NCBI RefSeq assembly: GCF_003054555.1
Contig: NZ_CP026304.1
Location: forward strand, 1,984,001-2,048,000
Length of the DNA stretch: 64,000 bases
Origin: Streptomyces lunaelactis
GTDB taxonomy: Bacteria; Actinomycetota; Actinomycetes; Streptomycetales; Streptomycetaceae
Direction of reading: 5' to 3'
The notes beneath the pieces are model-generated. The model ran no database searches. It had not been told where the DNA came from and was given only the letters and a program-made list of their open reading frames with translations. Both the position numbers and the translations under genes were made by a program. Below, piece by piece: positions 52,294 through 59,158 of the stretch; within the stretch, counting starts at the first letter, position 1, and every line of letters starts with the position of its first letter.

Positions 52294-53118
52294 ATGCCCG
52301 CTCCCCGTACCCTCCTGCTCACCGGCGCCGCAGGCGGCCTCGGCACGCTGATGCGGGGGCTGTTGCCCGCGTACGGCTACGAACTCCGCCTCTTCGACGC
52401 CACCCCGATAGAGGGGGTGCCGGACGCGGTCACCGCCGACCTCGCCGACAAGGACGCGCTGCGCGAGGCGGTACGGGGCGTCGACGCGATCATCCATCTC
52501 GCGGGCATCTCCCTGGAAGCCTCCTTCGGCAAGATCCTTCGCGCGAACATCGAAGGCACCTACAACCTCTACGAGGCGGCCCGCGAGGAGGGCGTGGAGC
52601 GCATCGTCTTCGCCTCCAGCAACCACGCGGTCGGCTTCACCCCGCGCCCGCGCGGCCAGGCCCCTCACGCCCCCTCCGAGCTGATCCCCATCGACACCCC
52701 GCGCCGCCCGGACACCTTCTACGGCCTGTCCAAGTGCTTCGGCGAGGACCTGGCCCAGCTCTACTGGGATCTGCACGGCCTGGAGACCGTCTCCGTCCGC
52801 ATCGGCTCCTGCTTCATGGAACCGACGTCGGTGCGGATGCTGTCGGTCTGGATGAGCCCCGGCGACGGCGCCCGCCTCTTCCACGCGGCGCTCACCGCCG
52901 AGCACGTCGGCCACACCGTCGTCTACGGCTCCTCCGCCAACACCCGGCTGTGGTGGGACCTCACGACCGCGCGCTCGCTCGGCTACGAGCCGCAGGACGA
53001 CTCGGAGCAGTACGCGGAGAAGCTCGTCGCGGAACAGGGCGAACTCGACCCGGACAACCCGGACCACGCACACCTGGGCGGCCACTTCACCACCAACCCG
53101 CCGCGGTGGCCGTACTGA
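52294..53118 (+). CDS. Uronate dehydrogenase-like NAD(P)-dependent oxidoreductase
   Basis: 274 residues from ATG 52294 (AGGAG upstream). Short-chain/extended SDR: LLLTGAAGGLGTLMRGLLPA (GxxGxxG, residues 8-27), VDAIIHLAGISLEASFGKILRANIEGTYNLYEAA, Ser108-Ser109 in VFASSNHAVGF and Tyr143/Lys147 in FYGLSKCFGED. SSNHAVGF, ASF and SCFMEPTSVRMLSVWMSPGD fit bacterial uronate dehydrogenase (Udh), which oxidises D-galacturonate or D-glucuronate to the aldarolactone. Opposite to kdgD with a 239-base shared control region. Regulated probably by the IclR protein at 42573. Confidence 0.9.
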   Translation: MPAPRTLLLTGAAGGLGTLMRGLLPAYGYELRLFDATPIEGVPDAVTADLADKDALREAVRGVDAIIHLAGISLEASFGKILRANIEGTYNLYEAAREEGVERIVFASSNHAVGFTPRPRGQAPHAPSELIPIDTPRRPDTFYGLSKCFGEDLAQLYWDLHGLETVSVRIGSCFMEPTSVRMLSVWMSPGDGARLFHAALTAEHVGHTVVYGSSANTRLWWDLTTARSLGYEPQDDSEQYAEKLVAEQGELDPDNPDHAHLGGHFTTNPPRWPY

Positions 53119-53233
53119 TCAGCCGCCCGTCGCGAGCTCCGGGCCCGGCCAGGCAATGCGGGGGGGCCATCCGGGCCGCAATCGCTGAAAAGAGTAAGGG
53201 AACGGTAAAGCGGTCTCGCTCGTTACCCCTGGC

Positions 53234-54442
53234 ATGACAGCTATGACCCCCGGCTCGAACATCCCTCTTTCCGTCACCCGCGTGGCGGTGGACGTCGCCG
53301 CTCCGGTGCGGCTCGACGTATCGGGCCTGCTGCTCACCGCCGACGGCAAGGTGCGCTCCGACGACGACTTCATCTTCTACAACCAGCCGGCGGGCGCCGG
53401 CGTCAGCTATCGCTCCGGCGGGGGAGGCGCCCCCGACGCGATCGTGGTGGACACCTCCGCCGTCCCGCCCGGCATCGAGAAGATCGTCGTCACCGCGAGC
53501 CCGGACGCCGCGGGGCAGACCTTCCAGGGCATCGAGCCGACCGCAACCATCCGCAGCGCCGACGACGGCAGCGCGCTGGCCACCTTCACCCCGCCGCAGC
53601 TCGGCGCCGAGACCGCGCTGGTCGTCGTCGAAATCTACCTCCGCAACGGCGCCTGGAAGGCCCGTGCGGTCGGCCAGGGCTATGCGAACGGCCTGGCGGG
53701 CATCGCCACGGACTTCGGCGTCTCCGTCGACGAGGAGCCCGCAGCCGCGCCCGTAGCGGCCGCTCCGCCCGCCCCCGTGGCCGCTCCCGTCGATCCGCGT
53801 CTCGCCGCCGCCCCGCCCGCACCGTCCGCACCCCCGGCCGCTCCCGCCGCCGCCCCCGGCACGGGGAAGATCAATCTCGACAAGGGCCGGGTCAGCCTCC
53901 AGAAGAACCAGACCGTCTCCCTGGTCAAGGGCGGCCGCCCGCTGCTCTCCCAGGTCAAGATGGGCCTCGGCTGGGAGCCCGCGTTCCGCGGCAAGGACAT
54001 CGACCTCGACGCCTCCGTCATCGCCTACGGCCCCAACCGCAACCACCTGGACAGCTGCTACTTCGGCAAGCTCTCGATCCTCAACGGCGCGATCAAGCAC
54101 TCCGGCGACAACCTGACGGGCGAGGGCGCGGGCGACGACGAGGTGATCGTCGTGGATCTGGGCCGCATTCCCGCCGAAGCGACGGGCCTGGTCTTCACCG
54201 TCAACTCGTTCACGGGACAGAAGTTCACCGAGGTCGCCAAGGCCTACTGCCGGCTCATCGACGCGGCGACGGGCGAGGAGCTGGTCCGCTTCGATCTGAC
54301 CGGCGCGGAGCCGCAGACCGGCGTGATGATGGCGAAGCTGATCAAGCAGTTCTCGGGCGAATGGGACATGACCGCCATGGGCGATTTCGTGAAGTCCCGG
54401 ACGGTACGAGGCATGGTGAAGCCGGCCGCCCAGGCGCTGTAA
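53234..54442 (+). CDS. TerD family protein with two TerD-like domains
   Basis: 402 residues from ATG 53234. The first domain (residues 1-175) is TerD-like: RVAVDVAAPVRLDVSGLLLTADGKVRSDDDFIFYNQPAGAGVSYR, IEKIVVTASPDAAGQTF and GLAGIATDFGVSVDEEP. A Pro/Ala linker (about 175-215) leads to a second, canonical TerD domain: INLDKGRVSLQKNQTVSLVKGGRPLLSQVKMGLGWEPA, DIDLDASVIAYGPNRNHLDSCYFG and EGAGDDEVIVVDLGRIPAEATGLVFTVNSFTGQKFTEV. The Asp-rich loops bind calcium in TerD proteins. Such proteins are tied to tellurite, phage and stress responses; no other ter gene is adjacent. Confidence 0.93.
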   Translation: MTAMTPGSNIPLSVTRVAVDVAAPVRLDVSGLLLTADGKVRSDDDFIFYNQPAGAGVSYRSGGGGAPDAIVVDTSAVPPGIEKIVVTASPDAAGQTFQGIEPTATIRSADDGSALATFTPPQLGAETALVVVEIYLRNGAWKARAVGQGYANGLAGIATDFGVSVDEEPAAAPVAAAPPAPVAAPVDPRLAAAPPAPSAPPAAPAAAPGTGKINLDKGRVSLQKNQTVSLVKGGRPLLSQVKMGLGWEPAFRGKDIDLDASVIAYGPNRNHLDSCYFGKLSILNGAIKHSGDNLTGEGAGDDEVIVVDLGRIPAEATGLVFTVNSFTGQKFTEVAKAYCRLIDAATGEELVRFDLTGAEPQTGVMMAKLIKQFSGEWDMTAMGDFVKSRTVRGMVKPAAQAL

Positions 54443-54469
54443 CTCGCGCCGACACCGTGACCCACGCCG

Positions 54470-54505
54470 CCGGGACCGCCATCAGAACGGTGATGGCGGG
54501 CCCGG
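54470..54505. terminator. Terminator between terD and the convergent small gene
   Basis: CCGGGACCGCCATCA (54470-54484) and TGATGGCGGGCCCGG (54491-54505) pair with one A-G mismatch across GAACGG. It lies 28 bases past the TerD stop and 11 past the convergent stop at 54517. Confidence 0.75.
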
Positions 54506-54516
54506 GGGCCAGGTCC

Positions 54517-54747
54517 TCAGAGTTTGGCCAGCTTGGAATAAGGGCTCAGGATTCTTCCCTGTCGCCCGGAGAAGTCGACGAGCACAGCGGCGTTGTCGCC
54601 CTCGACTGCGAGGACTCTTCCGAGTCCGAACTGGTCGTGCGAGACCCGGTCCCCCACTTGGTACTGCTCAATGGGTGGGGCAGCCGCGGCCGGTTTGTTG
54701 AAGGGACTGGAGGGCAGGTGGCGCCGGGATCCGGCTGACTTTGTCAT
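54517..54747 (-). CDS. Small CarD/CdnL-like RID-fold protein
   Basis: 76 residues from the ATG complementary to 54745-54747. A basic N-terminus (MTKSAGSRRHLPSSPFNKP) precedes a compact beta domain: QYQVGDRVSHDQFGLGRVLAVEGDN then AAVLVDFSGRQGRILSPYSKLAKL. The VGDRVSHDQFGLGRVLAVEG segment is like the Tudor-type RNA-polymerase-interacting region of CarD/Mfd and the C-terminal tail of UvrD-like helicases. Function unconfirmed. It follows the Ro60 gene on the same strand after about 217 bases. Confidence 0.8.
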   Translation of the reverse strand: MTKSAGSRRHLPSSPFNKPAAAAPPIEQYQVGDRVSHDQFGLGRVLAVEGDNAAVLVDFSGRQGRILSPYSKLAKL

Positions 54748-54964
54748 CACCTCGAGTATGCGCCCTCGGGCCCCCGGCACGCCACGTCGGAACCGTGCGC
54801 TGTGGGCGCCGAGGCCCGGCCGACCGCCGGGACAGGCAGGGAATTGGGCCGCTCCGGACCCGGTCTCACCCCGCGTGACCAGGGCTGTCGGCTCTGCCGT
54901 CGACTTTCCCCCGTCCACCGAAGGTGTCCCCGGCGCCCTCAGGCGCGCCGGGGACACCCCGGGC

Positions 54965-56545
54965 TCAGTTCCAGGGCCAGTCGGCGTCCCGGCCCCGCTC
55001 GAGCAGGGGCACCATGCGGAAGGCCGCGTCCGACAGGCCCCCGAAGGTGTGCCGGTTCGCCGTGCCCGACGGCGCGTGGCCGGCCCGGTATCCCGCGAGG
55101 TTCCAGGTGTAGACGGGGATGTGCGCCGGCACCTGCTCGGCCGGATCGCCGTGGTGGCTGTACGCCGCCTGCTCGTCGGTGACGATCAGTACCCGGTCGT
55201 GCTTGTTGTAGTGCTTACGGACCGCCTCGGTGGTGTTGGTGCCGCCGAGGTCGCCGAAGCGCTCCAGGACCTTCAGCACGGACTCGCCCGTGCGGAACTT
55301 CACCGGGGAGTTGGTCGTGCCGAACTGCACCAGGTCGGCCCCGGCCGCCCGCATCGCCACGGCCGTGCCGAAGATCGCGGCCGCGTCCGCGCGGTTGAGC
55401 TCGGAGCGGTCCGACAGCCGTGCCCACATGGAGCCCGAGCGGTCGACCAGGATCAGCGTCCGGCCGGACAGCGCGGGCACATTGGCCAGCGAGTGGCCGA
55501 GCGCCCGCTCCAGCGCGTACGACCAGCGCAGCGACGGGGCGTGCTGGTAGGCGGCGAGGTAGCGGAAAGGGAACTGCCGCGACTTCGCGACCACCTCCGG
55601 GTCCGAGATCTCCGCCGCGACCTGCGCGGCGACCTCGTCCGAGACTCCGGCCCCGTCGAAGTTCCGGAGGTTCCGGATGAGCGCCATCGCGCCCATGGAC
55701 GGGATGACGGCCTCCCAGGCCGCCGCGTCCATCGGTCCCTGCAGCCAGCCCGCCAGCGCCTCCCAGGTCATGCCCGCCTCCGCCAGGCGCGCCGAGCCGT
55801 CGGGCGCGGTGATCACCGCACGCCGCTCGGAGACCGGGACGGCCATCAGCGCCCGGTGGGCGGTGAGGGTGCGGTTCGAGGCGGGCGGCTCGGCCGTGTC
55901 CGGGTTGTGCCGACGATCGAGGGCGTACTGGAAAAGGCTGCCCTGCCACGGCTTCCCGGGGTCGGGCGAGGCGTGCACCAGGTTGAGGATGTCGCCGAAG
56001 CGGTACCCCTTGGACGCCGTGTCGTACTTCAGCAGCGACTTTCCGTTGTAGAGGCGGGCCACGGCATCGGCGATTCCGCGCTTGACGGGCTTGGGGACAT
56101 TGCGGCCGTACTGCGAGGTCCAGTATCCGAGCAGTTCGCCGGGCTCGTCGGCGCGCCGCAGTACGGAGTCGATGACCTGCCGGTTCGTCGGACCCGCGGT
56201 CGCGGAAGCGTCCAGGCGCGCCTTGACGTATTCGGCGGCGCCGACGATGGAAGCGGTCCGCATATTGCCCGCGCCGCGCAGCCATCCGAGCAGATGATCT
56301 GCGGTCCACTGGGGGTCCTCGACGGCGAGTCGGCGTACGAGTGTGGTGAATCGGTTGTCGCGGTTGTCGCCGGTCTCGGAAAAGGTCTGCTGGGAAACGA
56401 AGTTGGCGACTGCGAGCAGAAAGAGCTCGGAACGCGGGTCGCGCTCGGCGCCGGTGCCGCCCTGGTGGGTGCGCAGGGCGCGGCCGGTCGACCGCACGGG
56501 CGAGGTGGCCCAGACCTTGGTGACCCGGGCGTTGAAGCGTGCCAT
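54965..56545 (-). CDS. rsr: Ro60-family TROVE domain protein (bacterial Rsr)
   Basis: 526 residues from the ATG complementary to 56543-56545. Residues about 20-340 are the TROVE HEAT-repeat ring: GTGAERDPRSELFLLAVANFVSQQTFSETGDNRDNRFTTLVRRLAVEDPQWTADHLLGWLRGAGNMRTASIVGAAEYVKARL, then GYWTSQYGRNVPKPVKRGIADAVARLYNGKSLLKYDTASKGYRFGDILNLVH. Residues about 350-526 are a vWA domain with an intact MIDAS motif (LVDRSGSMW, later Thr in LGGTNTTE and Asp in IVTDEQAA). Ro60 rings bind misfolded RNA and Y RNAs and assist PNPase or RNA repair. The Y RNA candidates lie just upstream on the same strand. Confidence 0.94.
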   Translation of the reverse strand: MARFNARVTKVWATSPVRSTGRALRTHQGGTGAERDPRSELFLLAVANFVSQQTFSETGDNRDNRFTTLVRRLAVEDPQWTADHLLGWLRGAGNMRTASIVGAAEYVKARLDASATAGPTNRQVIDSVLRRADEPGELLGYWTSQYGRNVPKPVKRGIADAVARLYNGKSLLKYDTASKGYRFGDILNLVHASPDPGKPWQGSLFQYALDRRHNPDTAEPPASNRTLTAHRALMAVPVSERRAVITAPDGSARLAEAGMTWEALAGWLQGPMDAAAWEAVIPSMGAMALIRNLRNFDGAGVSDEVAAQVAAEISDPEVVAKSRQFPFRYLAAYQHAPSLRWSYALERALGHSLANVPALSGRTLILVDRSGSMWARLSDRSELNRADAAAIFGTAVAMRAAGADLVQFGTTNSPVKFRTGESVLKVLERFGDLGGTNTTEAVRKHYNKHDRVLIVTDEQAAYSHHGDPAEQVPAHIPVYTWNLAGYRAGHAPSGTANRHTFGGLSDAAFRMVPLLERGRDADWPWN

Positions 56546-56550
56546 GTGAA

Positions 56551-56572
56551 TTCCCCCGAATTCCTGGGGGAA
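56551..56572 (-). promoter_or_regulatory. Hairpin sequestering the rsr ribosome site
   Basis: On the minus strand TTCCCCC (56572-56566) and GGGGGAA (56557-56551) form a 7-bp stem over AGGAATTC. The 3' arm is the Shine-Dalgarno sequence, 5 bases before the ATG, so ribosome access would depend on opening the stem. Confidence 0.55.
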
Positions 56573-56580
56573 GCGCAGCA

Positions 56581-56609
56581 GAAAGGGGTGCCTGCGCACC
56601 TGGCACCCC
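56581..56609 (-). terminator. Rho-independent terminator after the Y RNAs
   Basis: On the minus strand GGGGTGCC (56609-56602) pairs perfectly with GGCACCCC (56592-56585) over a 9-base loop, followed by TTTC. It ends the Y RNA transcription unit 36 bases before the rsr start. Confidence 0.75.
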
Positions 56610-56697
56610 GAAATGCCGGGCCTCCCGAGATCAAGAGTGGCTGCGGCGTGATTTCGTTCGAAGAAGTAGCCGCGGCCTTCGCACCGGGAGGTGCATG
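56610..56697 (-). ncRNA. Second putative bacterial Y RNA (no tRNA-like module)
   Basis: On the minus strand CCTCCCG (56691-56685) pairs exactly with CGGGAGG (56627-56621). Inside this stem are GTGCGAAG on the 5' side and CTTGATCT on the 3' side, the same pair of motifs framing the internal loop of the larger RNA upstream (GTGCGAAG / CTCGATCT). A GC-rich inner helix (GCGGC/GCCGC) and a short A/T-richer loop fill the middle. The motif pair is the expected Ro60-binding element of Y RNAs. Both ends are estimates; the 3' end may run to the terminator at 56581. Confidence 0.65.
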
Positions 56698-56699
56698 AA

Positions 56700-56850
56700 A
56701 TGTGGTGTGTCCAGAGATCGAGGCCGGCGGAACCGACAAGGTGCTCTGCCACTGAGCTACACCGGCTCGAAAGCCGGTGACGGGAGTCGAACCCGTGGCC
56801 TCCCCATTAAGAGTGGAAGTAGGTCCTGCCTTCGCACCTGGACAAGGATC
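56700..56850 (-). ncRNA. Putative bacterial Y RNA (YrlA type) with a permuted tRNA-like module
   Basis: Read on the minus strand. The closing stem is TGTCCAG (56844-56838) with CTGGACA (56714-56708). It encloses internal loop GTGCGA/CGATCT and then AGGC/GCCT, the Ro60-binding element. Inside, 56796-56780 is a T arm (ACGGG, TTCGACT, CCCGT). Then comes an 8-bp acceptor-like stem CACCGGCT/AGCCGGTG closed by a UUCG tetraloop (56779-56760), then TA and a D arm GCTC-AGTGGCA-GAGC (56759-56743). T arm before D arm is the order of a circularly permuted tRNA, as in YrlA RNAs. There is no usable anticodon arm. A promoter-like TAAAGT lies just upstream. Ends are approximate. Confidence 0.78.
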
Positions 56851-57008
56851 ACTTTAGGAGGACAGTCCTCGGGTGCGCCAAGGGTTTTCGGGGGGCGCGA
56901 CCAAGGCCGGACCTCCTGGCGTCGCAGTGACCGGCCGGATGCGTACGGCAGCTCTCACACGGGGCAGCCGGCGGGCATCCTCGGGCTGAGCACCGAGGTG
57001 GCCGGCTG

Positions 57009-57066
57009 GTACGCCCGTACCGGCGGGAGGACGGTACGGGCGTACAACAGGGCCGCTTCGGCCCTG
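57009..57066 (-). terminator. Double hairpin downstream of the phoX-like gene
   Basis: CAGGGCC/GGCCCTG (57048-57054 with 57060-57066) lies 11 bases past the phosphatase stop. A second, perfect 13-bp stem GTACGCCCGTACC/GGTACGGGCGTAC (57009-57021 with 57033-57045) follows. They isolate the Y RNA promoter from upstream transcription. Confidence 0.7.
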
Positions 57067-57077
57067 TCCGGCCGAGG

Positions 57078-58550
57078 TCAGTCGCGGTGCGACTGGCGCT
57101 TCCAGGGCCCCGTGATCGCGAGCATGATGCCCGGGGTCTGGATGCTGGCGTAGAGCGTCCGGCCGTCGGGAGAGAAGACGACTCCGGCGAATTCGCTGAA
57201 GTCCGGGTCCTCTTCGGTGCCGAGGTTCAGCTCGTTGCGGGCGATCGGGTACGTGCGCCCGCGCTCGGTCGCGCCGATGAGGTGCTGGATGCCTGCGCCG
57301 TCCTCGGCGAGGATCAGGCCGCCGTACGGGGAGACCGTGATGTTGTCCGGGCCGTCGTAGGCGCCGTCCTTGGACGGGTCGGGGTTGACGCCGAACAGCA
57401 CCTTCAGCGTGAGGGTGCGGCGCTTGGGGTCGTAGAACCAGACCTGGCCGTCGTGGTGGACCGGGCTCTCGTCACGGGCGTAGGAGGAGACGATGTACGC
57501 GCCGCCGTCGCCCCACCACATGCCTTCGAGCTTGCGGGCGCGGGTGACCTGCTTGTCGGTGAACTGCTTGCGCACGGAGACGGTACGGGCGTCGCGGTCC
57601 GGCACGTCGACCCAGTCCACGCCGTAGACCGTGCCGATCTTGGTGGCGCGGGACAGGTCGTCCACGAAACGGCCGCCGGAGTCGTAGCACCTGGTCGCCT
57701 GGAGGACGCCCGCGTCGTCGGCGAGACCGCGCAGGTGGCCGCGGCCGTGCTTGAAGCCGTGCGGCGGGACCCAGCGGTAGAGCAGGCCGTTGGGGGTGTC
57801 GGCGTCCTCGGTCAGATAGGCGTGGCCGCGCTTGGGGTCGATGACGACGGCCTCGTGGGCGTACCGGCCGAGTGCCTTGATGGGCTTGGGGGCGCGGTTG
57901 GCGCGTCGGTCGTAGGGGTCGACCTCGAAGACATAGCCGTGGTCCTTGGTCGTGCCGTTCTGGCCCGCCCGGTCCTCGTTCTCCTCGCAGGTGAGCCAGG
58001 TGCCCCAGGGGGTGCTCCCGCCGGCGCAGTTCTGCGCGGTGCCCGCGATGCCGACCCACGAGGCGACCTCGCCGCTGCGGTGGGTCTCGACGACCGTGCA
58101 GCCGCCGGGCGCAGCGGGGTCGTAGACGAGGTTCTCGGTGAGCGGGACCGGGTGCTTGATCTTGGAGCGGTCGCCCCTGAGCTCATGGTTGACGACGAGG
58201 AGGGTCACTCCGCGCGGGCCTTCGAAGGTGGCGGTGCCGTCGTGCTTGGCCGGGGTGAACTCGCCCGACTCCAGTTTGGTGACACCGGCGTGGGCGATGA
58301 CGCGGTACGAGAATCCGGCGGGCAGCGCGAGGAGCTTCTTGGGGTCCGGGATCAGCGGTCCGTAGCCGGGGCGGTGGCTGCCGTGGCCCTGGCCGTCGTG
58401 CCCGTCGTCGCCGTGCTCCGCGGTCTCGACGGAGTCCTCGGCGGCGAGTGCGCCGGGCGCGCTGGCGAGCGCACCGACTGCGCCGGTGATGGCGATTCCC
58501 GCACCGGTGAGCGCGGACTGTCTGCTGAATTCCCTGCGGGTGAGCGGCAT
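57078..58550 (-). CDS. PhoX-family (DUF839) Tat-exported phosphatase-like protein
   Basis: 490 residues from the ATG complementary to 58548-58550 (CAGGAG 8 bases upstream). The N-terminus is a twin-arginine signal: MPLTRREFSRQSALTGAGIA then a hydrophobic run and APGALAAED. A His/Asp/Gly-rich stretch follows. The mature part is a beta-propeller of DUF839 type: FEGPRGVTLLVVNHELRGD, GGSTPWGTWLTCEENEDRAG (conserved calcium-binding Glu region), AHEAVVIDPKRGHAYLTEDAD, WWGDGGAYIVSSYARDES and YDGPDNITVSPYGGLILAEDGAG. PhoX enzymes are calcium- and iron-dependent phosphatases for organic phosphate scavenging; activity here is inferred. Confidence 0.9.
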   Translation of the reverse strand: MPLTRREFSRQSALTGAGIAITGAVGALASAPGALAAEDSVETAEHGDDGHDGQGHGSHRPGYGPLIPDPKKLLALPAGFSYRVIAHAGVTKLESGEFTPAKHDGTATFEGPRGVTLLVVNHELRGDRSKIKHPVPLTENLVYDPAAPGGCTVVETHRSGEVASWVGIAGTAQNCAGGSTPWGTWLTCEENEDRAGQNGTTKDHGYVFEVDPYDRRANRAPKPIKALGRYAHEAVVIDPKRGHAYLTEDADTPNGLLYRWVPPHGFKHGRGHLRGLADDAGVLQATRCYDSGGRFVDDLSRATKIGTVYGVDWVDVPDRDARTVSVRKQFTDKQVTRARKLEGMWWGDGGAYIVSSYARDESPVHHDGQVWFYDPKRRTLTLKVLFGVNPDPSKDGAYDGPDNITVSPYGGLILAEDGAGIQHLIGATERGRTYPIARNELNLGTEEDPDFSEFAGVVFSPDGRTLYASIQTPGIMLAITGPWKRQSHRD

Positions 58551-58881
58551 CGGGGTCTCCTGAGGGGGCGCATCCGGCTGTCTGATGACGGCCACACACT
58601 TCCTCCCACGAATAAACAGCACTTGAACGCTGTCCGACATCGAAAGGCCTCGCAGTCCATGAGTATCCGAGCCACCGGCCGCCGCGCGGTGCTCGGCCTC
58701 AACGGCACTTCGCATCTGCATAGGTGACGGTTCGTCCGAAGAATCTTCGTAAACAAGGTCAACAGGGATGGATCATTACCAAACCCATGATTTAGTGCGG
58801 AACACCTTGACCGCTGAAGGGCGCGGCAATAGACATGCCCTACCTGCAAGGCATCACCCGCGGGGGGAGGCGAGCCACCGA
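58551..58881. other. Intergenic region between phoX-like and the small S1-cluster gene
   Basis: A 331-base stretch with lower GC than its surroundings. It holds the palindrome CGAAGAATCTTCG (58737-58749) and, on the minus strand, GTTGACC followed 11 bases later by a TTACGAA unit, weakly PHO-box-like. No gene is supported; a 22-codon frame from ATG 58660 has no clear ribosome site. Confidence 0.4.
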
Positions 58882-59121
58882 GTGGACGCGAAAGGGGCTC
58901 GCGAACTCCATGAGAGCCGGCTGTTGGAGCTGGCCAATGTGACCGGTGTCGGCACCGGGAGGGACGAGCACTCGGGCGAGGACGTGATCGTCGTCCTCGT
59001 CACCCGCAAAGTGCCCCGTGACCGGCTCCGGGAAGAAGACATGGTTCCCGCACAGCTCGAAGGCGTACCGGTGCGCGTGCTCGCCATCGGTGAAGTCGAC
59101 GCCCACGACCAGGAGTTGTGA
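58882..59121 (+). CDS. Small protein homologous to the N-domain of the neighbouring peptidase
   Basis: 79 residues from GTG 58882 (GGGAGG about 11 bases upstream); a longer reading from ATG 58768 is possible but its extra N-terminus is composition-poor. The body, LLELANVTGVGTGRDEHSGEDVIVVLVTRKVPRDRLREEDMVPAQLEGVPVRVLAIGEVDA, aligns along its full length with residues 34-97 of the next protein. It seems to be a free-standing copy of the alpha/beta pre-domain of that S1-fold peptidase, possibly an inhibitor or chaperone. Gap to the peptidase: 37 bases. Confidence 0.75.
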   Translation: MDAKGARELHESRLLELANVTGVGTGRDEHSGEDVIVVLVTRKVPRDRLREEDMVPAQLEGVPVRVLAIGEVDAHDQEL

Positions 59122-59158
59122 GGGAGCCCCTTCGAACCAGGGGAAGAGGTGGTCTGGC

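Noticed and set aside
56742..56796. A genuine tRNA gene
   Set aside because: D and T arms are present but in permuted order, with acceptor strands joined by UUCG and no anticodon arm, so it cannot be a functional tRNA.
57009..57045. Operator for the phoX-like gene
   Set aside because: The 13-bp inverted repeat lies downstream of the stop and next to a second hairpin, so a terminator role fits better.
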